A stretch of DNA of 64,000 nt from contig NZ_QQAR01000004.1 of the NCBI RefSeq assembly GCF_003350375.1, positions 124,001 through 188,000 of the forward strand, written 5' to 3'. The DNA is from Flavobacterium sp. AG291 (GTDB lineage: Bacteria; Bacteroidota; Bacteroidia; Flavobacteriales; Flavobacteriaceae). The notes under the pieces were generated by a model. It worked only from the letters and a program-made list of their open reading frames with translations. It made no database searches and was not told where the DNA came from. Positions 17,869-26,477 of the stretch are shown one piece after another; position 1 is the stretch's first letter, and every line of letters starts with the position of its first letter. The position numbers and the translations under genes are program-made.

Positions 17869-18804
17869 TTATTGTTTAAGAAGGAATACTTCAGCCATCA
17901 TGCAGCGAGCGCTTCCGCCTCCGCAAGCCTCAATGGTATCAAGGTTAGCGCTAAGTATTTCTGTATGTTTCTCAATTTTGGTAATCTGGTCTTTAGTAAG
18001 AACCTGCTTAGCGGCTTCACTCATTACAAGATAACTTTTTCCGTCAACTCCTTTAACCTGAAGCATGTTTCCTGCAAAGTTATTAAGTTGCTCCTCCGTA
18101 AGCAAAATAACTTCTTTACCATCTTCTTTCAGGTTTTCAAGAACCATCTTACGCTCTTTTTTATCATCGATGCAATCAGCACATATAACGGCAAATGTTT
18201 CGCCAATACACATCATTACATTCGTATGATAAATAAGCTTACGATCACCATTAACTGTTTGGTACGCTTCGAAAATTATAGGAGTATATTCAAAATCTTC
18301 ACAATACTCTATCAACAGTTCTTCATCAGCACGTGGAGATAAAGCGCAATACGCTTTGTGATTAGCCCTGTCAAGAACAATACTTCCTGTACCTTCAAGA
18401 AAAATATCATCATCTTCTGCCGAAGTATAATCTACAATATTCTCAATAACAAAGCCCTGGTCTTCCAGCATATCCAGAATATCTTCACGGCGCTCACTAC
18501 GACGATTCTCAGCAAACATAGGGTATAATGCCACATCCCCATTTTCATGAAATGACACCCAGTTATTAGGAAAAATAGAATCCGGTGTATCGGTATCTGT
18601 ACTATCGTTTACCACAATAACATTTACACCTGCTGCTTTCAGCTTTTCAGCAAAAGCATCAAATTCTTGTTGCGCTTTAGCATTAACCGTTTCGGGCAAA
18701 AGCTTATCTACAACTTTTTGGTAATAATTGTTTACAGCCGTTTGCTCATTCATCCTGAATGCCACCGGGCGTATCATTAATATAGTATCGGTAATCTGTC
18801 TCAT
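17869..18804 (-). CDS. ctlX: Citrulline utilization hydrolase CtlX-like
   Basis: A 311-residue member of the guanidino-group modifying (amidinotransferase fold) superfamily, related to CtlX, described in Francisella as a citrulline ureidase. Catalytic residues visible: Glu in FLEGTGSIVLDR, His in YHTNVMMCIG, and the nucleophilic Cys in ACGGGSARCMMAE near the C-terminus. PNNWVSFHENG is also typical. It lies 10 bp after a second superfamily member and 1 bp before rrf2. The true substrate (citrulline, arginine or a methylated arginine) is not settled by sequence. Confidence 0.82.
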   Translation of the reverse strand: MRQITDTILMIRPVAFRMNEQTAVNNYYQKVVDKLLPETVNAKAQQEFDAFAEKLKAAGVNVIVVNDSTDTDTPDSIFPNNWVSFHENGDVALYPMFAENRRSERREDILDMLEDQGFVIENIVDYTSAEDDDIFLEGTGSIVLDRANHKAYCALSPRADEELLIEYCEDFEYTPIIFEAYQTVNGDRKLIYHTNVMMCIGETFAVICADCIDDKKERKMVLENLKEDGKEVILLTEEQLNNFAGNMLQVKGVDGKSYLVMSEAAKQVLTKDQITKIEKHTEILSANLDTIEACGGGSARCMMAEVFLLKQ

Positions 18805-18814
18805 TGTATTAAAA

Positions 18815-19729
18815 TTAATCCCTTATAAGGGGTAAAGTAGAACACCTTAGCAAACCTTCCTGTTTGGCAATTTCAGCATAAGGCACTTCTTCAACAGTAA
18901 AGCCTCTTTCCAAAAGCCAGTTTTTTAATCTTGTAAAGTTTCTCTCTACAACAACAACATCCTTATCAATAGAGAAAAAATTAGATGTCATGTTATACAT
19001 TTCTTCCCTGTCTATATGAAACAGGTTATCCATACCAAACAAGTCTACAAGATACAAATAATCTGCCTCTTCTCTAAATCCACTTTTATAAATCACACCT
19101 TTATCTTCACCTACAGGCTGAAAGCAGCAATCAAGATGCAAGGCATTGTCGCGTGGCTCTATCCTCGACTTAACAAGGTCAAACTCTTTTACAATCTTGT
19201 TTGGAAAAAGCTCTTTAATATAATTAACACCCTGCATATTGGTACGGGCTGTTATAAAATCTTTGTAATCGCTCCCTTTGTAGGTGCCGATGAAAATATG
19301 ATTATTCCAGGGCATTACATCGCCGCCTTCAATATGTACTTCATCCGGCGGACGCACCACCTTTTTAGGATCAATCTGATCAATCACATATTGAATAGCG
19401 TCAAGTTCACGCTCACGATCCGGAAGAATATTTGCTTTAATGAATATATCTTCAATCACAAAACCAATATCCCTACTGAATATCTGGTTATAATCTTTAA
19501 TAATTTCCGGGCGATAAACTTTTATATCATATTTATCAAAAACTTTGGCAAGGGCATCCATTTCCTTTACCATATCCGGTTCTACAGGATAAGTTCCTGC
19601 TTTTATATGTTCTAATGATTTTGGGTCATAGGCCTCATGCTCCAGCGGAGTAGGCCCATTGCTCGTAGCCGTCCCTAATATTACGGCGCGAAGCCGCGAG
19701 GTTTCGTTTTTAACGTTGAGTTGCAACAT
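18815..19729 (-). CDS. Dimethylarginine dimethylaminohydrolase / arginine deiminase-like protein
   Basis: A second guanidino-modifying enzyme, 304 residues from ATG 19729. Active-site elements: HIEGGDVMPWNN (acid), ALHLDCCFQPVG (His) and LLRCSTLPLIRD (nucleophilic Cys at the C-terminus). FSRDIGFVI is also conserved in the superfamily. The longer frame from 19750 is excluded because its start lies in the -7 box (19755-19748). First gene of a probable operon with ctlX and rrf2. It may release citrulline that CtlX then degrades (inference). Confidence 0.78.
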   Translation of the reverse strand: MLQLNVKNETSRLRAVILGTATSNGPTPLEHEAYDPKSLEHIKAGTYPVEPDMVKEMDALAKVFDKYDIKVYRPEIIKDYNQIFSRDIGFVIEDIFIKANILPDRERELDAIQYVIDQIDPKKVVRPPDEVHIEGGDVMPWNNHIFIGTYKGSDYKDFITARTNMQGVNYIKELFPNKIVKEFDLVKSRIEPRDNALHLDCCFQPVGEDKGVIYKSGFREEADYLYLVDLFGMDNLFHIDREEMYNMTSNFFSIDKDVVVVERNFTRLKNWLLERGFTVEEVPYAEIAKQEGLLRCSTLPLIRD

Positions 19730-19747
19730 GGCATATTTGGTTTTGCG

Positions 19748-19755
19748 CAAATATA
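19748..19755 (-). promoter_or_regulatory. -7 promoter box of the ddah-ctlX-rrf2 operon
   Basis: Minus strand TATATTTG, exact consensus, 18 bp before ATG 19729. It decides the start of the first gene. Confidence 0.6.
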
Positions 19756-19844
19756 GAAAATGAACTGCTCATTGTAAACTTTTCTATTAATATTGATAAT
19801 TTATTTATCCATAAACTAAAGAATCTCTACTTGCTCCCATAAAA

Positions 19845-19867
19845 AAAGCTGCTCATTGAGCAGCTTT
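19845..19867 (-). terminator. Terminator of gltA
   Basis: Stem AAAGCTGCTC/GAGCAGCTTT with a 3-nt loop (ATT), preceded on the plus strand by an A run that gives a T tract in the minus direction. It lies 19 bp after the gltA stop. Confidence 0.85.
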
Positions 19868-19885
19868 CTATATAAATAAGACGTA

Positions 19886-21169
19886 TTATCTTTTTTCAAC
19901 CGGAATAAAATCCCTAAGTGGAGAACCAGTATATACCTGACGCGGACGACCGATAGGTTCTTTGTTTACGCGCATTTCTTTCCACTGAGCGATCCAACCC
20001 GGAAGACGCCCAATTGCAAAAAGAACCGTAAACATTTCTGTAGGTATACCCATAGCCCTGTAGATGATTCCAGAATAGAAATCTACGTTAGGATATAGGT
20101 TTCTTGATTTGAAGTACTCATCCTGAAGCGCAGCTTCTTCAAGTCTTTTAGCGATTTGAAGTACCGGATCGTCAACACCAAGAGCAGCAAGAACTTCGTC
20201 AGCAGCTTTTTTGATAATCTTAGCTCTAGGGTCAAAGTTTTTGTAAACTCTGTGACCAAAGCCCATTAAACGGAACGGATCATCTTTATCTTTTGCTTTA
20301 GCAAGGTATTTATCAGCATCACCACCGTTAGCCTGAATTTCTTCAAGCATTTCAAGTACTGCCTGGTTAGCACCTCCGTGAAGCGGACCCCATAATGCAG
20401 ATACACCTGCAGAGATAGAAGCGAATAGGCCTGCATGAGATGAACCTACCATTCTTACTGTAGATGTAGAACAGTTTTGTTCGTGGTCAGCGTGAAGGAT
20501 GAATAATTTATCAAGCGCATTCACAACTGTTGGGCTTACAGAATAAGGACCTGTTGGAAGAGAGAACATCAGTTTCATGAAGTTATCTACATATCCAATA
20601 GTATTATCATAATAGTTTAGAGGATAACCCATTGCTTTTCTGTACGTCCATGTAGCAATAACAAGGAATTTACCCATTGTTTTGCATATAGCCTCATACA
20701 TTTCTTTTTCGCTGGCAACATTAACCGATTTAGGGTTAAATGCTGTAAGTGCACTTGTTAATGAAGCAAGAACTCCCATTGGGTGGGCAGTTTTAGGAAA
20801 ACCATCAATGATGTTTTTCATCTCTTCATTTACAAGAGTATATTTTCTAATATCATTTTCAAACTTTTCAAGCTGATCAGCTGTTGGAAGCTCACCAAAA
20901 ATAAGAAGGTAAGAAACCTCAAGGAAGTGAGACTTCTCTGCAAGGTCTTCAATAGAATAACCTCTGTAACGAAGGATTCCCTGCTCACCATCTAAGAAAG
21001 TAATTTCACTTTTGCATGATCCTGAATTTTTATAACCCGGATCTATAGTTATAGCGCCTGTTAAGCCGCGTAGTTTATCGATATCAATAGCAGTCTCGTT
21101 CTCAGTTCCCACGATTACAGGAAACTCATATTTCTTGCCATCAATCTCTAATATTGCAGTATTTGACAT
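19886..21169 (-). CDS. gltA: Citrate synthase
   Basis: Condenses acetyl-CoA and oxaloacetate, the entry to the TCA cycle. The 427-residue protein is full length and of the Gram-negative hexameric type, with the beta-strand N-terminal domain (EIDGKKYEFPV) absent from short citrate synthases. Active-site segments: HADHEQNCSTSTVR, ALWGPLHGGANQAV with the catalytic His, and FGHRVYKNFDPRA. It stands alone, with a terminator after it and a 174-bp upstream gap that holds an AT-rich palindrome but no exact -7 box. Confidence 0.97.
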   Translation of the reverse strand: MSNTAILEIDGKKYEFPVIVGTENETAIDIDKLRGLTGAITIDPGYKNSGSCKSEITFLDGEQGILRYRGYSIEDLAEKSHFLEVSYLLIFGELPTADQLEKFENDIRKYTLVNEEMKNIIDGFPKTAHPMGVLASLTSALTAFNPKSVNVASEKEMYEAICKTMGKFLVIATWTYRKAMGYPLNYYDNTIGYVDNFMKLMFSLPTGPYSVSPTVVNALDKLFILHADHEQNCSTSTVRMVGSSHAGLFASISAGVSALWGPLHGGANQAVLEMLEEIQANGGDADKYLAKAKDKDDPFRLMGFGHRVYKNFDPRAKIIKKAADEVLAALGVDDPVLQIAKRLEEAALQDEYFKSRNLYPNVDFYSGIIYRAMGIPTEMFTVLFAIGRLPGWIAQWKEMRVNKEPIGRPRQVYTGSPLRDFIPVEKR

Positions 21170-21217
21170 GATTTGTAGTGTGAATTATTGTTTTGAAAAA
21201 TATATTCCTGCGAATTT

Positions 21218-21235
21218 AATAAATTACAATTTATT
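21218..21235. repeat. AT-only palindrome upstream of gltA
   Basis: Arms AATAAATT and AATTTATT, perfectly complementary, with an AC centre, 49 bp before the gltA start. It could be an operator, but such a sequence also arises easily in AT-rich DNA. Confidence 0.3.
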
Positions 21236-21282
21236 TATAAAGAAAATTACTTATTAAAAACGTTAAATATGCCATTAAAAAA

Positions 21283-21314
21283 CAAAAGTCAATACTTTGC
21301 AGCATTGACTTTTG
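21283..21314 (-). terminator. Terminator of the first T9SS cargo gene
   Basis: Perfect 11-bp stem CAAAAGTCAAT/ATTGACTTTTG with a 10-nt loop, 30 bp after the stop at 21344; an A-rich flank on the plus strand supplies the T tract in the minus direction. Confidence 0.8.
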
Positions 21315-21343
21315 ATAAATATGTAAAATTTAAGGTCTTGCGA

Positions 21344-23419
21344 CTATTCCTTAATCAGCTTTTCAACTTTACTGCCTTTATCGGTAGTTATCTTAACAAA
21401 GTAAATACCACTTTGCCTGCCTGTAAGGTCTAATTGTGCACTTACTGTATTTATTTGATTTATCTGTAACAACCTTCCTTGTAAATCATATAATTCTATG
21501 ATATTGATCTCATTTTGAGACTGTACATTTACAACGTCTGCTGAAGGATTAGGATAAACCTTAATCGATTGGTCAATTACAGGATTATTTATACCAAGGA
21601 TAGTTTCAAATGTGGTTACAGCTTCATTTGTAACAAGGGCGTAGTTGTAATCAAAAACAATATTAGCTCTATTCATTACCTGGTCACCTTCCTCAAGACT
21701 GGCAAGCGTTTTAACCCTGAAAACAATAGTACCCTGAGCAGCTGCACCTAGATTGATATCGTCGAACATGAATGTAACAAGATTACCAATACGTGTAACA
21801 TCTACTGCATGCGAGCTATTAATTACTTCAAATGAATTCACATCAAATTTTGTATCATCAATTTCCTGTGTAACCACTACAAATGTGGCAGCCGCATTAC
21901 CTGTGTTTTCAAAATTTACTTCATAGTTAAGATACTTGCCTATGTTCTCTACAGGTTCTTCATCTCCCTCCATGCAAATAATATTGTTAGGATCTAATGA
22001 CCCTACTACTAAAGACTGTGCTTCATATGTATTATCACCAGGATTTACATCATTACCCTGCACGCCTATAACTGCATCAAAAGTCAGGATATCATCAATA
22101 TTTACGGCAGGAGTTTCTGTAGGAGAATTTACATTTAGCTTAATTGTATAGCTACGGCTTTCAAATGGTTTAAGGTTACTGTATCCCCATGTAACTGTAC
22201 CCGGCGCCACTGTGGGTGCCTGAGGTGTAGTTAATACATAATCAAGCACGTTATCATCATAATTAAAAGTTACTGTTCCGTTAGTAACTGTATTACCATT
22301 ATTTCTTATATAAACATGGCAGTAGGTATCAAAACCCGGCATAGAGAATCCTGCACTTAAAGTAACAGTAACATCGTCTACCACACCATTTGGTGCAATA
22401 CAAAAATCCTGAACAAAAGATTCATTGTCTATTGAAGCAAAAGTAACCGATGCATTTGCAGGAATACTTGCAAATAAAGTACCGTTATATGTTGCTTCTA
22501 TAGTATAAGTACCCGCTTTCACAAATGCAATGTATTCTCCATTTTGGTTTGTGTATTTAATTTTTTCGTTTGTCCCGTCAGAAATTTTCACCGGATAATA
22601 ACCAGGAGATGTATCAGCATCTGTACAACCGTTGCCATTAAGATCCAGCCTTATTTTTCCCGAAATAGCGTTGTAAACCTGTCCGGGAACATATTCGCAA
22701 GTTGTACTCATGTATGGCGGTAAAATTTGGTTCGATTCAAAATATGGCAGCATGACATCATCTTCATCTTCATCAATGCAAAGCATTAAAAGGCTTGGAA
22801 GGTTGCTTAAATCACACTCCATAGGATGAGGAAGAATGCTACCATTATGAATATTTATTTTTGTTAATAAAGGATTATCATTAACCCTAAACCATTCAAG
22901 ACTTGGTATTTGGCTCAAATTAAGCTCTGTTAGCAGTGTATTACTGCAATATACCTCTCGAATTGCAGGAAGATCGTGTAGATCCAGATAAGACAAAGGA
23001 TTGTCATCGCAATAAATTGATCCTAATGCATTTAATCCTGAAACACTCAAAGAATGAATATTACTTTCCATACAGTCAAAATATTCAAGATTAGTGAAGC
23101 CAGAAAGATTAACCGAAACGATATTATTTCCTCTAACCTGCAGCGATTTAAGATTTGTAAAATCTTCAAGTCCGCTTAAAGATACTACACCAGCATTATT
23201 TACATTTAGATAGTATACAAGATCCGCCTCACTTTGATCGATCTCACCATCCGCATTTACATCAAGAATTATACTTTGATTACCTGTACCAATAGCTACA
23301 AAATTAGAAGTGTTTGCACTTAAAAGCTTATTTTTTAAATTGGCATCTTGAATAGAAATAATTTGCGCACTGGCAGCTACACCTAACAGCATGCATGCCG
23401 AAAGTAAAATTTTCTTCAT
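21344..23419 (-). CDS. T9SS-secreted LRR/EF-hand surface protein (paralogue A)
   Basis: A 691-residue secreted or cell-surface protein. An 18-residue signal peptide ends ASA. A canonical 12-residue EF-hand loop spans D53-E64 (DVNADGEIDQSE). Leucine-rich repeats of the LxxLxVxxNxI type run from about 70 to 215, then an SdrD-like segment (LDLNGNGCTDAD), a beta-sandwich with NPGDNTYEAQ and LNYEVNFENTGNA, and a C-terminal type A T9SS sorting domain (VYPNPSADVVNV to KVEKLIKE). The domain order and EF-hand position match the next gene. The role is likely adhesion or surface binding; no enzyme motif was seen. Confidence 0.9.
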   Translation of the reverse strand: MKKILLSACMLLGVAASAQIISIQDANLKNKLLSANTSNFVAIGTGNQSIILDVNADGEIDQSEADLVYYLNVNNAGVVSLSGLEDFTNLKSLQVRGNNIVSVNLSGFTNLEYFDCMESNIHSLSVSGLNALGSIYCDDNPLSYLDLHDLPAIREVYCSNTLLTELNLSQIPSLEWFRVNDNPLLTKINIHNGSILPHPMECDLSNLPSLLMLCIDEDEDDVMLPYFESNQILPPYMSTTCEYVPGQVYNAISGKIRLDLNGNGCTDADTSPGYYPVKISDGTNEKIKYTNQNGEYIAFVKAGTYTIEATYNGTLFASIPANASVTFASIDNESFVQDFCIAPNGVVDDVTVTLSAGFSMPGFDTYCHVYIRNNGNTVTNGTVTFNYDDNVLDYVLTTPQAPTVAPGTVTWGYSNLKPFESRSYTIKLNVNSPTETPAVNIDDILTFDAVIGVQGNDVNPGDNTYEAQSLVVGSLDPNNIICMEGDEEPVENIGKYLNYEVNFENTGNAAATFVVVTQEIDDTKFDVNSFEVINSSHAVDVTRIGNLVTFMFDDINLGAAAQGTIVFRVKTLASLEEGDQVMNRANIVFDYNYALVTNEAVTTFETILGINNPVIDQSIKVYPNPSADVVNVQSQNEINIIELYDLQGRLLQINQINTVSAQLDLTGRQSGIYFVKITTDKGSKVEKLIKE

Positions 23420-23490
23420 GGTTTAAGTAATTAATTAGTTTATAGTTTAGTTTAAGTTTTCTGTTACCATGTTACAGCATGGCAATAAAA

Positions 23491-23518
23491 AAAGGCCAAT
23501 ACATTAGTATTGACCTTT
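23491..23518 (-). terminator. Terminator of the second T9SS cargo gene
   Basis: A 12-bp stem with one C/A mismatch (AAAGGCCAATAC, loop ATTA, GTATTGACCTTT), 19 bp after the stop at 23538, with an A run on the plus strand giving the minus-strand T tract. It separates the two paralogues into different transcripts. Confidence 0.85.
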
Positions 23519-23537
23519 ATATAACAATTAATTATTC

Positions 23538-25616
23538 TTATTCCCTAATCAGTTTTTCAACTTTCATTCCTTTTTCTGTAATTATTTTTACAAAGTAAAT
23601 TCCTGCAGCCCTTTCTGACACATCAAGCACAGCATTATCTTCATTATTAAAGCCTGCTTCCAGTTGTCTTCCCTGAATATCATACAGGTATATTATTTTG
23701 ATTGTTGTATCAGCCTCAATTTTCACAATCCCTTTTGACGGATTCGGATATAGCTTAACCGAATTATCCATTTCAAAATCACCTGCACTTAGTACTGCAA
23801 ATGTAGTATTGGCATCATTGGTTTGAACCGGTGCATTATAGTCATAGAACACCCGTGCAGTACTTGTAACAGTAGCACCTGAGGTAAGGTTAAATTTGCT
23901 TTTTTGCTTAAATAATATATTACCGTGATCTGCCGCATTCATATTAGCATTTTCAATCCTGAAAGTTATCCTATTACCTGCAACACGGCTTGTTGTAGTT
24001 GCCGAACTATTAACCAGTCTTAATGAAGCAATATCAAACTGATCAGTATCAACATCCATTTCTACTACTACAAAATTGGCTGTTTGAGTACCTGTATTTT
24101 CAAAATTAACCACATAATGAAGATATTCACCAATAGCATCAGGAGAAACAACATCACCTTCAATACATGTAATAGTATTAGACGACAAATTGCCTACAAC
24201 AGGCTGATTGAAATAAAAAGCATTATCTCCCGGCATATCGTCAGACCCCGGATTGATTGTCATCTCAAATTCTAACACATCACCTACATTTACCGGCGTT
24301 GTATCAGTCGGACTGTTAACATTAAGCTCCATTATTATCTCTCTACATTCAAAAGGCTTTAAGCCAGTATAATTCCACGTGTAAGTGTCAGTACCAATAA
24401 CATCAATAAAAGGACTGGCATAAACATAACTAAATCGTTCACTATCCCACAAACAGGTAACATTTCCAGAGGCTACAGTTTGGTTACCCTTGTTCTTATA
24501 GATCATTTTATATATAGCATTCATACCCGGCTGAGCATCTGTAAGAGGGGCTATTACCACTTCAACATCCGGATGATTGGCAGCAGTTTTATGAACACAT
24601 ATATCTCTGACCATTTCAGCACCATCAACTACTGTAAAATTCGCACCTGCCACAACCGACGAAGTAAAGTACTCATTTTCAAAAACCGGAGTTATATGGT
24701 ACTCTCCAAGCCCTACGTAAAAAATAAAGCTACCATCAGCTTTGGTAAAAATTTCATCTTCATAATTTTCTGTCCCTCCGGTTACCTTTAATCGCAATGA
24801 AGGTATCGCATAATCATCTACATCAGAACAATAACCATTATTATTCCCATCAAATTTCACCACACCTGTAATTCGGTTATATACACCTCCAGGAGCATAA
24901 GAGCAATAAGAATTCACTTGGGTTGTTGCTGAAAGTGACGAATACCCCTGAATGGTTGCAACCTGAAATTCATCAGCACATATATATTCAAGCGTTGGAT
25001 TAGTACTCCAGTTGGCAGCGTCAAAAGCTTCATCTGCCCCGTTTTTAATAAAAAGGGTTACAAGATCATTATTTGCAAATGAAAGGTATGACAATTCTGT
25101 ATTGCTGCTTACATCAAGAGAACCAAGATTATTATCATTACATGCTAACGACTCCAGATAACCTAAACCTGTAAGCTCAAGAACAGATAGTTGATTTACA
25201 CCACAATCAAGAATTTCAAGATGATCCAGCCCATTAATAAGTAATGAAGTCAATTGATTGTTTGAACAGTTTATTTCTCTAAGATCTGTCAAAGAGGTCA
25301 GAGAGAGACTTCCATTAATTACATTGTTGCTGCAGTTAAGCACTCTCATATCTATAAAATATTCTATCCCTGTAAGAGAGTTTATATTAGAACCCGAAAC
25401 ATTTAGCTCTCTTACATCTTCTGCCTCTGCCACAGTAATAATACCGTCCTCATCTGCATCTATTGCAATTGAGTCTCCTCCACTATCTTTAGCAATATTG
25501 TTAGTAGGACTTGAAGCCAAAAGCTTAGCCATAAAATTAGCATCCGGTACAACAATTGCCTGAGCACCTGCATGACAAGTAACTAATAGTAATAAATAGA
25601 GAATTATTTTTTTCAT
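23538..25616 (-). CDS. T9SS-secreted LRR/EF-hand surface protein (paralogue B)
   Basis: 692 residues, same architecture as the preceding paralogue: signal peptide of 19 residues ending AGA, EF-hand loop D53-E64 (DADEDGIITVAE), leucine-rich repeats with CSNNQLTSLLINGL-type units from about 70 to 215, KFDGNNNGYCSDVDDY, two beta-sandwich segments including LHYVVNFENTGTQ, and a type A sorting domain from VYPNPSKGIVKI to KVEKLIRE. The end lies 118 bp upstream of paralogue A. Its promoter (25653-25646) carries the same direct repeats as the kinase promoter. Confidence 0.9.
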   Translation of the reverse strand: MKKIILYLLLLVTCHAGAQAIVVPDANFMAKLLASSPTNNIAKDSGGDSIAIDADEDGIITVAEAEDVRELNVSGSNINSLTGIEYFIDMRVLNCSNNVINGSLSLTSLTDLREINCSNNQLTSLLINGLDHLEILDCGVNQLSVLELTGLGYLESLACNDNNLGSLDVSSNTELSYLSFANNDLVTLFIKNGADEAFDAANWSTNPTLEYICADEFQVATIQGYSSLSATTQVNSYCSYAPGGVYNRITGVVKFDGNNNGYCSDVDDYAIPSLRLKVTGGTENYEDEIFTKADGSFIFYVGLGEYHITPVFENEYFTSSVVAGANFTVVDGAEMVRDICVHKTAANHPDVEVVIAPLTDAQPGMNAIYKMIYKNKGNQTVASGNVTCLWDSERFSYVYASPFIDVIGTDTYTWNYTGLKPFECREIIMELNVNSPTDTTPVNVGDVLEFEMTINPGSDDMPGDNAFYFNQPVVGNLSSNTITCIEGDVVSPDAIGEYLHYVVNFENTGTQTANFVVVEMDVDTDQFDIASLRLVNSSATTTSRVAGNRITFRIENANMNAADHGNILFKQKSKFNLTSGATVTSTARVFYDYNAPVQTNDANTTFAVLSAGDFEMDNSVKLYPNPSKGIVKIEADTTIKIIYLYDIQGRQLEAGFNNEDNAVLDVSERAAGIYFVKIITEKGMKVEKLIRE

Positions 25617-25645
25617 TGCAAAGTGTTTAGCTTTTGTTTTGACGT

Positions 25646-25653
25646 CAAATATA
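25646..25653 (-). promoter_or_regulatory. -7 promoter box of T9SS paralogue B
   Basis: Minus strand TATATTTG, exact consensus, 29 bp before the start at 25616. No TTTG at the 19-bp position, which fits an activator-dependent promoter; the direct repeats at 25682-25713 lie 29 bp further upstream. Confidence 0.65.
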
Positions 25654-25681
25654 ATTTTTTCAAGCTATTTCAGCCTTTTGA

Positions 25682-25713
25682 TTTAGAATTCGCCAAAGCT
25701 GATTTAGTATTCG
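25682..25713. promoter_or_regulatory. LytTR-type direct-repeat operator upstream of T9SS paralogue B
   Basis: Two copies on the plus strand, TTTAGAATTCG (25682-25692) and TTTAGTATTCG (25703-25713), differing at one base and starting exactly 21 bp apart, two helical turns. Similarity extends 2 bases to the left and 1 to the right (GA and C). The same repeat and spacing occur before the histidine kinase gene. LytTR regulators bind direct repeats with this period, and the nearest gene encodes one. Confidence 0.65.
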
Positions 25714-25715
25714 CA

Positions 25716-26477
25716 TTAAAGTGATTTCAGTAATTCCTGCAAACGCTCTTTCTTTCGTTGCGATATGGGTAAATGACTGTTATCTCCCATTACTGCATAG
25801 CCGCCATCTTTCTTGATATACGATTTTAAATAAGACAGGTTTATAAGGTGCGACTGATGTATCCTTTCGAATCCATGTTCAGACAACATATCTTCATATT
25901 CCTTAAGTGTTTTAGCAATCAGAACAGGCTTATTATCTTTTATATAAAATTTAGTATAGTTATCCTGAGACTCCAGACGAATGATATCACTCACTTCAAA
26001 AAGATGAATACCATCTGAAGTAGAAAGCGCTATCCTTTTAAACTTATCTACCTTTTTTCTGATGTTTTCCAGAAGTAAGTCGATATGAGCATAGTTGTCA
26101 TTCGTATTAAGTACTTTTTTTATTTTATCTATTACTTTACTAAGATCATCAGGATCTACCGGTTTTAACAAATAATCAAGTGCACTGAAACGAAATGCCT
26201 TTAAAGCATATTCTTCATGAGCTGTAATAAACACTACGTGTGATGTCAGGCTCCCTGCTTTTTGCTGAAACTGTTCTAAGATGTCAAATCCGGTTCCATC
26301 ACCTAATTGGATATCCAGAAATATAACATCCGGACGGTGCTGCTCAATCGCGGCAATACCGGATTTCACACTATCAGCCTCACCTACAATACGAATATCA
26401 GGAGCATACATAGCAAGCAGCGCCTTCATACCCTCCCTAAGGTTATTATCGTCGTCTATTAATAAAGCATTAATCAT
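25716..26477 (-). CDS. LytTR-family response regulator
   Basis: 253 residues from ATG 26477, which overlaps the kinase stop by 8 bp. The receiver domain (1-120) has the acidic pocket DDD at 8-10, the phospho-acceptor D55 in VIFLDIQLGDG, and the lysine of LKPVD. A LytTR DNA-binding domain follows (about 150-253): FEVSDIIRLESQDNYTKFYI, ERIHQSHLINLSYLKSYI and LPISQRKKERLQELL. The longer frame from 26543 would add 22 residues inside the kinase gene and is rejected. Likely targets are its own operon and the adjacent surface-protein gene. Confidence 0.93.
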   Translation of the reverse strand: MINALLIDDDNNLREGMKALLAMYAPDIRIVGEADSVKSGIAAIEQHRPDVIFLDIQLGDGTGFDILEQFQQKAGSLTSHVVFITAHEEYALKAFRFSALDYLLKPVDPDDLSKVIDKIKKVLNTNDNYAHIDLLLENIRKKVDKFKRIALSTSDGIHLFEVSDIIRLESQDNYTKFYIKDNKPVLIAKTLKEYEDMLSEHGFERIHQSHLINLSYLKSYIKKDGGYAVMGDNSHLPISQRKKERLQELLKSL

